NCBI GenBank assembly: GCA_024234995.1
Contig: JACKNF010000003.1
Span: 62,001 to 126,000 of the forward strand
Length of the DNA: 64,000 nt
Direction: 5' to 3'
Origin: Gammaproteobacteria bacterium
GTDB taxonomy: Bacteria; Pseudomonadota; Gammaproteobacteria; Competibacterales; Competibacteraceae
The translations under genes were made by a program, and so were the position numbers. Within the stretch, counting starts at the first letter, position 1. Every line of letters begins with the position of its first letter. Of this stretch, positions 8,027 through 16,123 are shown piece after piece. Under the pieces are notes generated by a model that worked only from the letters and a program-made list of their open reading frames with translations, did not search any database and was not told where the DNA came from.

Positions 8027-9835
8027 ATGACCCCCTATACCATCGACGATCTTGAACACGCAGATACTCATCATGCGATCCAGATTGCTGATCGGATCTG
8101 GTGGGTCGGACATCATCAAGAAGATGATATTTTTCAATGTCATGTATACCTGATTGAACAAGGCGATCAATCCGTGTTGCTAGATCCCGGTTCAGTGCTG
8201 ACCTTCCGCCATACCCTGCGCAAGATCGAGGAGATCATTCCGTTTACACACATCCGCTATTTTGTCTGCCAACATCAGGACCCGGACATCACCGGTGCAT
8301 TGCCGTTGATCGATCAGATGGTTGGGCGGGATGACGCGGTGCTGATCACGCATTGGCGGACTCAGATGCTGGTCAAACATTACGGGTTGCGGTTACCGTT
8401 CTGGCTGGTCGAAAAACACGATTGGAAATTACCGCTGGAAGACCGCACATTGAAATTTGTGTTTACCCCCTATGCACACTTTCCCGGCGCGATCTGCACA
8501 TTTGACCCCGTATCACGGGTTCTGTTTTCCAGCGACATCTTCGGCGGATTGACGCCGGAGTTTTCACTGGTGGCTCAGGGCGAAGCGTATTTTGAAGCCA
8601 TGCGCCCGTTCCATGAGCACTACATGCCCAGCCGGGATATTCTCGGCTATGCACTCCAAGCTATCGAACGCTGTCCCATCCGCATGATCGCCCCGCAGCA
8701 CGGCTCAATCATTCCCGAGCCGCTTATCGGATTCATGATCAACAAGCTAAAAACCCTCGATTGCGGACTTTACCTGATTGCCCGTGGCGACACCGATATC
8801 CGGCGGCTGTCCCAACTCAATCAGACCTTGCGCGACATCACGCACACCCTGCTGATCTACCGTGATTTCAAGGACATCGCCAGCAGCCTCCTGGAAATCA
8901 CGCAGCGGATTCTGTCAGCGACTTCACTGGAATTTTACGCTCGCATCGATGAACGGCAGGTGCTGCATCTTTCGCCGGAGACCCGCTATCGAGGTATAGA
9001 AACCGAACCGCCCGCTGCCGTCGCCCGTATTCTCGATCTGGATCACAAGCAATGGAGCACATTGAATGTCGCTGGTGTCACCGAGTTCATGCTCGCCAGC
9101 GGCAATGATGACATGCCCGCTTTGATGCTGCCGTTGTTCTCGCCGGCCCAGGGAACGGCGCAGGCGGTAGCAATCATTCATCTGGCCGAACCTGCAACCT
9201 CCAATGACGAACTGAGTCAAGTCATTGAGCAGATGAGTGTGCCATTGCAGGTTGCGGTGGAACGGGAAGTCATCTATCGCCAGCTCGATATGGAGCGGCA
9301 ACGGATTTACGAACGCTCGATTCGCGATCCCCTGACGGGACTGTTCACGCGCATCTATATGCAAGAGGTCATCCAGCGGCTTTGCGATATTCAAGACCGC
9401 AGCCCCAGCAACCGGGTCGCGATGCTGATGCTGGATATCGACCATTTCAAGCGTGTGAACGACACCTACGGCCATAATCAGGGCGATGTGGTACTGCGCC
9501 GGGTGGCGGCGGAAATCCTGAGTTCCAGCCGGGGCAGCGATATTCCCATGCGCTTGGGCGGCGAGGAGTTTGCAATCTTCGTAGTGGGCGATGCAGTTGC
9601 CCATACCGCTCAGTTCGCCGAACGGCTGCGGGTCCAAATTGCGGCACTCCGCTTCGATGCACCGATGGCCGGGCGGACCATCACTGTCAGCATCGGCATC
9701 GCAATCCGCCAGCTGCAAGAAACGCTGCTGGATTTCATGCAGCGCGCCGACAAAGCATTGTATACCGCCAAAAGCACGGGCCGTAACCGGGTTTATCTCA
9801 CGCTGGAAACCATGGTGCAACTGCACGCGACCTAA
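8027..9835 (+). CDS. Diiron ODP (metallo-beta-lactamase fold) sensor fused to GGDEF diguanylate cyclase
   Basis: Predicted cytoplasmic oxygen- or iron-responsive diguanylate cyclase, 602 aa. Residues 1-250 form a flavodiiron/ODP-type beta-lactamase fold. Candidate metal ligands are H83-x-D85-x-D87, H151, D170 and H225, whose spacing follows the H-x-E-x-D, H, D, H pattern of flavodiiron proteins, with Asp replacing the usual Glu at the second ligand. Residues about 255-430 look GAF-like. The GGDEF domain (about 435-600) has GGEEF at 511-515 and RGSD five residues before it, i.e. an intact active site and an RxxD inhibitory I-site. No signal peptide or membrane segment is seen, and no flavodoxin domain, arguing for sensing and not O2/NO reduction. 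It starts 8 nt after the efp stop and ends 15 nt before epmA, so it is very likely co-transcribed with them. Signal identity is inference. Confidence 0.85.
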   Translation: MTPYTIDDLEHADTHHAIQIADRIWWVGHHQEDDIFQCHVYLIEQGDQSVLLDPGSVLTFRHTLRKIEEIIPFTHIRYFVCQHQDPDITGALPLIDQMVGRDDAVLITHWRTQMLVKHYGLRLPFWLVEKHDWKLPLEDRTLKFVFTPYAHFPGAICTFDPVSRVLFSSDIFGGLTPEFSLVAQGEAYFEAMRPFHEHYMPSRDILGYALQAIERCPIRMIAPQHGSIIPEPLIGFMINKLKTLDCGLYLIARGDTDIRRLSQLNQTLRDITHTLLIYRDFKDIASSLLEITQRILSATSLEFYARIDERQVLHLSPETRYRGIETEPPAAVARILDLDHKQWSTLNVAGVTEFMLASGNDDMPALMLPLFSPAQGTAQAVAIIHLAEPATSNDELSQVIEQMSVPLQVAVEREVIYRQLDMERQRIYERSIRDPLTGLFTRIYMQEVIQRLCDIQDRSPSNRVAMLMLDIDHFKRVNDTYGHNQGDVVLRRVAAEILSSSRGSDIPMRLGGEEFAIFVVGDAVAHTAQFAERLRVQIAALRFDAPMAGRTITVSIGIAIRQLQETLLDFMQRADKALYTAKSTGRNRVYLTLETMVQLHAT

Positions 9836-9850
9836 GCCTGCCTGTAGCGA

Positions 9851-10822
9851 ATGGCACCCCCCACTCCTCTCCCCATTTTGCGGTTGCGGGCTGAATTGCT
9901 GGCGCGAACCCGGGCTTTCTTCGCGGCGCGGGATGTGCTGGAAGTGGAAACGCCGATGTTGTCGGCGGCAGCGACCACCGATCCCCATCTGGCCAGTTTC
10001 GCCACGCAGTATTCAGGACCAGGATCATGCCACGGGCAGCCATTCTATCTGCATACTTCGCCGGAATTTCCCATGAAGCGCTTGCTCGCGGCCGGCAGTG
10101 GCTGCATCTACCAAATCGCCCGGGTATTTCGTGATGGCGAAGCCGGACGCCGCCACAATCCCGAATTTACCTTGCTGGAGTGGTACCGGGTTGGCTTCGA
10201 CCATCACCAATTGATGGCTGAAGCCGCGGAACTGGCATCGGTGCTACTGGCGGACCGGGTACCGCTGGCGAAACCAGAATGGCGCAGCTACCGGGAACTG
10301 TTTACACCGCTCGGCCTCGATCCGCACCGGGTGACAGTTGCCGGGCTGGCGGCCTGCGCGGAGCGTTGCGGGGTTCCTGTTCCTCCGGGAATGCCGCTGG
10401 AGGATACCGATCCCTGGCTGGACTTGCTGCTGACCCATTGCATCGAACCGCATCTCGGGCAGGGGCGGTTGTGTTTTGTGTATGACTATCCCGCTTCGCA
10501 GGCGGCCCTAGCCCGGCTGCGGCCCGGCGATCCGCCGGTCGGCGAGCGTTTTGAGTTGTATTTGAACGGTATCGAATTAGCCAATGGGTTTCACGAACTG
10601 GGCGACGCGGTTGAGCAGCGCCGCCGGTTTGAGGCTGAGAATGCAGTGCGGCGGGCACAAGGTCTGCCGGTCATGCCGATCGATGAGAATCTGCTGGCGG
10701 CGCTGGAGACTGGATTACCGGATTGCGCCGGGGTGGCGCTGGGTTTCGACCGGCTGGTGATGCTGGCAGCCGGGCGGAACTCGCTGGCCGAAGTGCTGGC
10801 GTTTCCGTTTGAACAAGCTTGA
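9851..10822 (+). CDS. epmA: EF-P--(R)-beta-lysine ligase EpmA
   Basis: Class II lysyl-tRNA synthetase paralogue (GenX/PoxA/YjeA) that attaches (R)-beta-lysine to Lys34 of EF-P. At 323 aa it matches E. coli EpmA (325) and lacks the anticodon-binding domain of true LysRS. Class II motifs seen: motif 1 region VLEVETPMLS, motif 2 region with FRDGEAGRRHNPEFTLLEWY, and motif 3 near the C-terminus (GVALGFDRLVML). The start is 15 nt after the GGDEF gene. Its stop codon directly abuts the stop of the convergent psd gene with no intervening base, so neither gene has room for a terminator of its own. Confidence 0.95.
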   Translation: MAPPTPLPILRLRAELLARTRAFFAARDVLEVETPMLSAAATTDPHLASFATQYSGPGSCHGQPFYLHTSPEFPMKRLLAAGSGCIYQIARVFRDGEAGRRHNPEFTLLEWYRVGFDHHQLMAEAAELASVLLADRVPLAKPEWRSYRELFTPLGLDPHRVTVAGLAACAERCGVPVPPGMPLEDTDPWLDLLLTHCIEPHLGQGRLCFVYDYPASQAALARLRPGDPPVGERFELYLNGIELANGFHELGDAVEQRRRFEAENAVRRAQGLPVMPIDENLLAALETGLPDCAGVALGFDRLVMLAAGRNSLAEVLAFPFEQA

Positions 10823-11746
10823 TCATGAATGCGGGGCCGGTTGAAAACCGGTCTTACATTTGCCTAGCCTTTGCCCCATTCGCACGGCCGCGCCCGCCCG
10901 GATGGACGCATCCCAACGCACCACACCCGGACTGAATAGTAGAATCACCGTAGAACCCATGTTGAAGCGGCCCATCTCGGCGCCTTTATCCAGCCGCACC
11001 GCACCGTCACCCTGCAACGGATAGTTCCAATGGCGGACCGTGGTTCCCAGCGGCGGAGTTATCGCCCCGGCCCACACGGTTTCAATCGACGCCACATTGA
11101 TCGCCCCAACCAGCACCAGCGCCATCGGTCCTGCAGGCGTATCGAATAACGTCACTACCCGCTCGTTACGGGCGAACAGCCTTGGGATCATCCGGGTGGT
11201 GAGCGGCGAGACGCTGTACAGCTTTCCAGGGATATGCGTCATCTCCCGTAATTGGCCGGTCAGCGGCATATGAATTCGATGGTAATCACGCGGTGACAGA
11301 TACAACGTGGCAAATGCGCCACCCTGGAACGGCTTGGCCCGTCCGGCATCACCGCCCAGCAGTTCGATGAGTGAAAAAGTGCGCCCCTTGGCTTGCAGCA
11401 AGGTATCCGCATCTGCTATCCCCGCCTGACTGACCGCACCATCGACCGGACAACACACCACTCGATCACCAGGGACAAGGGGCCGCATGCCGGGTTTGAC
11501 CGCCCGGGTGAAAAAGGCGTTGAAGTCAGGATAAGCGTGTAGATCCGGTTCCAGCGCCTCCAGCAGATTCACCCGGAAATGCCGGACAAACAGGCGGATC
11601 AGCGTGTCCTTGAACCAAGGCGTCCGTATTCGCGCCGCCCAATAGATGAGCCGGGTTAGTAACCGCTGCGGCAACAGGTACTGCGGCATATTGCGAAGAT
11701 GATCGCCCAAGGTTGCGGACATCGGAGAAGTTTTCAACTTAGACAT
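10823..11746 (-). CDS. psd: Phosphatidylserine decarboxylase
   Basis: Membrane-associated pyruvoyl enzyme making phosphatidylethanolamine from phosphatidylserine. The self-cleavage site is visible as FNMGSTVILLF near the C-terminus (family consensus LGST; the serine becomes the pyruvoyl group), and the HRIHMP block is present. The N-terminal PQYLLPQRLLTRLIYWAA lines up with the beginning of E. coli Psd. The start is uncertain: ATG 11746 (307 aa) is used here, ATG 11722 is also possible, and the frame extends to a GTG at 11815; none has a convincing ribosome binding site. psd also lies near epmA in E. coli, so part of an old gene order is kept. Confidence 0.92.
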   Translation of the reverse strand: MSKLKTSPMSATLGDHLRNMPQYLLPQRLLTRLIYWAARIRTPWFKDTLIRLFVRHFRVNLLEALEPDLHAYPDFNAFFTRAVKPGMRPLVPGDRVVCCPVDGAVSQAGIADADTLLQAKGRTFSLIELLGGDAGRAKPFQGGAFATLYLSPRDYHRIHMPLTGQLREMTHIPGKLYSVSPLTTRMIPRLFARNERVVTLFDTPAGPMALVLVGAINVASIETVWAGAITPPLGTTVRHWNYPLQGDGAVRLDKGAEMGRFNMGSTVILLFSPGVVRWDASIRAGAAVRMGQRLGKCKTGFQPAPHS

Positions 11747-11884
11747 AGTCAGGAAATTCGGCTGGTTCAAAGCAAACAAGCATATCCGGTTGGCTGTTGA
11801 AACGATAGAATCCACTGGCTATTCACCGGTTTCGTTCACGTCCGCTAACCGCCGATCTTCCACCGCGCCGTATGGTGACGACTT

Positions 11885-12793
11885 ATGATCTCCCACGATG
11901 ATGTCCTCTCTTCTCTTCATACCCTTCGTGACTTTATCCGTTGGGGCGCCAGCCGGATGAACGAAGCCGGTCTGCATTTCGGTCATGGGACGGACAATGC
12001 CCTTGACGAAGCGGCGGCGCTGGTATTGCACACGCTGCATCTGCCTCCTGATTTGCATACGGAATACTTGCAGGCATCTCTGACCTCGTCAGAGAAGCAA
12101 GCGATAGTGCACCTGTTGGAGCGGCGTCTGGTGGAACGCAAGCCCGCAGCGTACCTGACCCAGCGCGCCTGGTTCATGGGCCTGCCGTTTTACGTCGATG
12201 AACGGGTATTGGTTCCGCGTTCGCCACTGGCCGAATTAATCGAACGGCAGTTCGCACCCTGGCTGCCGGACAGCCGCAAGATAGAGCATATCCTGGATTT
12301 GGGAACGGGCAGCGGTTGCCTTGGCATCGCCTGCGCCTATGCCTTTCCGGACGCTCAGGTGGATTTAGTGGATATTTCCGCCGGCGCAATCGAGGTGGCA
12401 CGATGCAATGTCGCTGAACATGGTCTGGATGATCAGATTCAAGTCATTCAATCCGATCTATTCTCAGCGCTCAAGGGCCGCCACTATGATTTGATCATCA
12501 GCAATCCGCCCTATGTGGCGCTGGAAGAACTCGATACCCTGCCGGCCGAATATCACCATGAACCGCGCCTGGGTTTAGCCGCCGGCGTAGCTGGACTGGA
12601 CGTGGTACTGGAAATCCTGCATCAGGCCGCAGATTTTTTGAAACGCGATGGTTTATTAGTGGTCGAGGTTGGTAACGCCCAGTACGCTCTGTGTGAAACC
12701 TTGCCCGATGTGCCATTCACTTGGCTGGAGTTCGAACGGGGTGGTCAAGGGGTGTTTTTGTTGAATGCCGCGCAAGTGCGCCGGCTGCGATAA
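11885..12793 (+). CDS. prmB: Ribosomal protein uL3 N5-glutamine methyltransferase PrmB
   Basis: SAM-dependent methyltransferase of the HemK family that modifies a glutamine of ribosomal protein L3. The catalytic SNPPYV motif is near residue 205 and the SAM-binding ILDLGTGSGCLGIA near 140. The N-terminus (LRDFIRWGASRMNEAG, GHGTDNALDEAA) and VDERVLVPRSPLAELI follow E. coli PrmB closely and separate it from PrmC. Length 302 aa is normal. It is divergent from psd and followed 12 bp later by hemN. Confidence 0.93.
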   Translation: MISHDDVLSSLHTLRDFIRWGASRMNEAGLHFGHGTDNALDEAAALVLHTLHLPPDLHTEYLQASLTSSEKQAIVHLLERRLVERKPAAYLTQRAWFMGLPFYVDERVLVPRSPLAELIERQFAPWLPDSRKIEHILDLGTGSGCLGIACAYAFPDAQVDLVDISAGAIEVARCNVAEHGLDDQIQVIQSDLFSALKGRHYDLIISNPPYVALEELDTLPAEYHHEPRLGLAAGVAGLDVVLEILHQAADFLKRDGLLVVEVGNAQYALCETLPDVPFTWLEFERGGQGVFLLNAAQVRRLR

Positions 12794-12805
12794 CGATCGG
12801 AGCAT

Positions 12806-14191
12806 TTGATGGACACCACTCTCATTTTCGACCCTGATCTGATTGGCAAGTACGATAAAGCGGGTCCCCGTTATACCTCTTACCCAACGGCCGTACAGTT
12901 CCACGATGGCTTTGGCGAGGCCGGATACCGGGAACAAGCGCGGGCCAGCAACGCCAGCGGCCGGCCCTTATCGCTGTATCTTCACATTCCATTCTGCGAC
13001 ACCGTCTGTTTCTACTGCGCCTGCAACAAGATCGTCACTAAGAACCGCCGGCATACCATGCCTTATCTCGATCATCTCTATCGGGAAATCGCGCTGCAAG
13101 GCGCATTGTTTGACCGCTCCCGGCCCGTCACGCAACTGCATTGGGGCGGCGGCACACCCACTTTTATCAGTGCCGGTGAGATGCGCGAATTGATGCGGGT
13201 CACCGGTGAACATTTTCAGTTGCTGGACGATGATCGCGGCGAGTATTCCATTGAGGTCGATCCCCGCGAGACGGATGATGGCACGATTGCTTTATTGCGT
13301 GAGCTGGGGTTTAACCGGTTGAGTCTGGGGGTGCAGGATTTTGATCCTCAGGTGCAGCATGCAGTCAACCGCCTTCAGTCCCGCGAGATCACGCTCCAGG
13401 TCATGAATGCCGCGCGCCGTGAAGGCTTTCACTCAATCAGCGTGGACTTAATGTATGGGTTGCCGTTGCAGAGCGTAGCCAGTTTCGGGCGTACAGCCGA
13501 TGACATTATTGCTCAGAACCCGGACCGGATTTCCGTCTTCAACTATGCGCATCTGCCGGATCTGTTCAAAACCCAGCGGCAGATCGACCCCGGCGCCCTG
13601 CCACCGCCTGCGGTCAAGCTGGAAATTCTGCAAACCGTCATCGACCGGCTGACTGCAGCCGGTTATGTCTATATCGGCATGGACCACTTCGCGAAGCCAG
13701 AGGATGAACTGGCACGGGCGCAGCAAGCCGGAACGCTGTATCGTAATTTTCAGGGTTATAGCACCCACGCTGATTGTGACCTGATTGGCCTCGGTGCGAC
13801 CTCGATAGGCATGGTTGGCGACAGTTACAGCCAGAATCTGAAAGAGCTGGAGGCATATTACACGCGAATTGACGAGGGCCGGCTGGCAGTGTTCCGAGGG
13901 ATACACCTGGATGCTGATGACCGGCTGCGGCGCGCGGTAATCACAGCACTAATTTGCTGCTTCGAGCTGGAGTTTGCCGTTTTCGAACGCCAGTATGACC
14001 TTGTTTTCAGCAACTACTTCGCGGTGGAACTGGCAGAGCTGGCCGGTATGCAAGCGGATGGTTTGCTGGCGCTGTCCGGGACGGGAATTCGCGTCTTACC
14101 GCCAGGCCGGCTGCTGATCCGCAACATTTGCATGGTATTCGACCGTTATTTGCGGGCACAGAAACAGCAGCGGTTTTCCAAAGTCATTTGA
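12806..14191 (+). CDS. hemN: Oxygen-independent coproporphyrinogen III oxidase HemN
   Basis: Radical-SAM enzyme of anaerobic haem synthesis, converting coproporphyrinogen III to protoporphyrinogen IX. The [4Fe-4S] motif is CDTVCFYCACNK (CxxxCxxCxC) near residue 65, preceded by the true-HemN signature GPRYTSYPTA, which HemW-type proteins lack. 461 aa matches E. coli HemN (457). It follows prmB by 12 bp and precedes recD by 24 bp, so the three probably form one transcript. Presence suggests facultatively anaerobic or microaerobic growth. Confidence 0.96.
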   Translation: MMDTTLIFDPDLIGKYDKAGPRYTSYPTAVQFHDGFGEAGYREQARASNASGRPLSLYLHIPFCDTVCFYCACNKIVTKNRRHTMPYLDHLYREIALQGALFDRSRPVTQLHWGGGTPTFISAGEMRELMRVTGEHFQLLDDDRGEYSIEVDPRETDDGTIALLRELGFNRLSLGVQDFDPQVQHAVNRLQSREITLQVMNAARREGFHSISVDLMYGLPLQSVASFGRTADDIIAQNPDRISVFNYAHLPDLFKTQRQIDPGALPPPAVKLEILQTVIDRLTAAGYVYIGMDHFAKPEDELARAQQAGTLYRNFQGYSTHADCDLIGLGATSIGMVGDSYSQNLKELEAYYTRIDEGRLAVFRGIHLDADDRLRRAVITALICCFELEFAVFERQYDLVFSNYFAVELAELAGMQADGLLALSGTGIRVLPPGRLLIRNICMVFDRYLRAQKQQRFSKVI

Positions 14192-14215
14192 ATAACGCTG
14201 TGTAGCGCATGATTT

Positions 14216-16123
14216 ATGAACGACGAAACTGCAAATTTGCATGAACCCGCCACACCAGCCATCGAGGATGCCTTGCCGGTTCTCCACGGTTTAGGGATGC
14301 TGACGGACCTGGACTGGCATTTCGCCCGCTTCATGGAGCGTTTAGCTGGCGATAACGCACCGGGATTGGCGCTGGCAGCGGCGCTGGCCAGCCATGCCAC
14401 CGGGCAGGGTGATATTTGCGTCAATCTCCGCCAGTGGGCGCAGCGCTGGAAGATCATGGCAACCAACATGGAGACTCCACCGCTGTTCACCCTGCCACCG
14501 GCGGGCGAGTGGCTAGATGCGTTACGCGCAAGTTCTGTCGTGGGCCAGCCTGGTGAACGCCATCCCCTGGTGCTCGATCGCCGAGGCCGGTTATATCTCT
14601 ACCGTTATTGGGAATATGAACAGCGCTTGGCTCGCGATCTATTGCGGCGGGCCAGGGAAGCGCCGCCGTCCGTGGATGAAACCCAATTGCGCGCCGATCT
14701 CGATCGATTGTTTCCGCGCCATCCCGCATTGACCGGACCAGACTGGCAAAAAGTGGCCGCGGTCGTGGCAACGCTGAAGCGCGTCTGCGTGATCTCTGGC
14801 GGTCCCGGCACGGGTAAAACCAGCACCGTGCTGCGCATTCTGACGCTGTTGACCGGGCAGGCTGAGCGGCCCTTGCGCATCGCGCTGGCTGCACCGACAG
14901 GTAAAGCAGCCGCGCGGATGCAAGAGTCGATTCGCGCCGCCAAGCCAGGGCTGGGTTTGACGGCTGAACAAGCGGCGCAAATCCCTGAGGAAGCATCTAC
15001 GCTGCACCGCTTACTGGGTAGCCGCCCTGATTCCGTCTATTTCCGTTACAACAGCGATAATCCATTGCCTTTGGATGTGCTGGTCGTGGATGAAGTATCG
15101 ATGGTCGGACTGGCGCTGCTGGCCAAGACGGTCGATGCGCTATTGCCTTCGACGCGGCTGATTCTACTGGGCGACAAGGATCAACTGGCCTCAGTGGAGG
15201 CAGGATCGGTGCTCGGTGATCTATGCACCGGTGCGGGGCGGTTTTCCCCCGAATTCCAAAACCGGCTGACGGCACTGACCGGCGAAGCGCTGCCGCGCGG
15301 CAAAGAGTCATCATCTTCTTTGGTCGATGCCATTGTATTGCTGCGGCACAGCTACCGGTTCAGCGCCACGAGCGGTATTGGCGCCCTGGCGCAGGCGATG
15401 AACCGGGGCCGCGCCTTGGAAACAGCGACGCTGCTGAACGGCCATCATGAGGATATTGACTGGCGCACCTTGGCCGATGCTGACACCGTGCCGGAACAAC
15501 TGGAAGAACCGGTTGCTGAAGGATTCACCGCTTATCTGGATGCCGTGCGGGCGGGCGCTGGACCGGCCGCTGTCTTCGAGCAATTCAGCCGTTTCCGCGT
15601 GTTATGTGCAGTCCGCAATGGACCCTTTGGGGTGAAAGCGCTCAATGCATTATGCGAAACGATATTACAGCACCGGGGATTGATCGATCATCACCAGACG
15701 TGGTATCCGGGCCGGCCCGTCATGGTCATTCGCAATGATTACAACTTGCGGCTGTTCAACGGCGACATTGGCATAACCCTGCCTGACCTGGAGGAGCCGG
15801 AACGGATGAACGTGTTCTTCCTGGGCAACGATGGTGCATTGCGAAGCTTCGCGCCCGCACGGTTGCCGGAACATGAAACCGTCTATGCAATGACGGTGCA
15901 CAAGAGCCAGGGGTCGGAGTTTGAGCGAGTGCTGGTCGTGACGCCGGATGAACCCTCGCCGGTGTTGAGCCGGGAATTGCTTTATACGGCGTTGACCCGC
16001 GCTAAACAGCAGGCCGTGTTTTACGGGGCGCCGGACGTGTTCCAGGCCGCAGTGGAACGGCGTCTGCGGCGCTCATCAGGGTTGCGGGATCGATTGTGGC
16101 TGGAAAGAACAAGGCAGACCTGA
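14216..16123 (+). CDS. recD: RecBCD exonuclease V subunit alpha RecD
   Basis: Superfamily 1B 5'-3' helicase subunit of RecBCD. Walker A is GGPGTGKTSTVLRIL near residue 200, Walker B VVDEVSMV near 300, and the C-terminal motif VI region YTALTRAKQQAVFYG is present. The N-terminal part (DLDWHFARFMERLAG, then LAAALASHATGQGDIC) is that of RecD1 of the RecBCD complex; the extended N-terminus of RecD2 is missing. 635 aa compares with 608 in E. coli. No recB or recC is in the window although these usually flank recD. The last 48 nt overlap the 3' end of the convergent mechanosensitive channel gene. Confidence 0.93.
   Translation: MNDETANLHEPATPAIEDALPVLHGLGMLTDLDWHFARFMERLAGDNAPGLALAAALASHATGQGDICVNLRQWAQRWKIMATNMETPPLFTLPPAGEWLDALRASSVVGQPGERHPLVLDRRGRLYLYRYWEYEQRLARDLLRRAREAPPSVDETQLRADLDRLFPRHPALTGPDWQKVAAVVATLKRVCVISGGPGTGKTSTVLRILTLLTGQAERPLRIALAAPTGKAAARMQESIRAAKPGLGLTAEQAAQIPEEASTLHRLLGSRPDSVYFRYNSDNPLPLDVLVVDEVSMVGLALLAKTVDALLPSTRLILLGDKDQLASVEAGSVLGDLCTGAGRFSPEFQNRLTALTGEALPRGKESSSSLVDAIVLLRHSYRFSATSGIGALAQAMNRGRALETATLLNGHHEDIDWRTLADADTVPEQLEEPVAEGFTAYLDAVRAGAGPAAVFEQFSRFRVLCAVRNGPFGVKALNALCETILQHRGLIDHHQTWYPGRPVMVIRNDYNLRLFNGDIGITLPDLEEPERMNVFFLGNDGALRSFAPARLPEHETVYAMTVHKSQGSEFERVLVVTPDEPSPVLSRELLYTALTRAKQQAVFYGAPDVFQAAVERRLRRSSGLRDRLWLERTRQT

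Noticed and set aside
8924..9988. 354-codon minus-strand frame across the GGDEF domain
   Set aside because: Antisense shadow of the ODP-GGDEF gene; rich in His/Gln/Arg as expected of such shadows, and no ribosome binding site.
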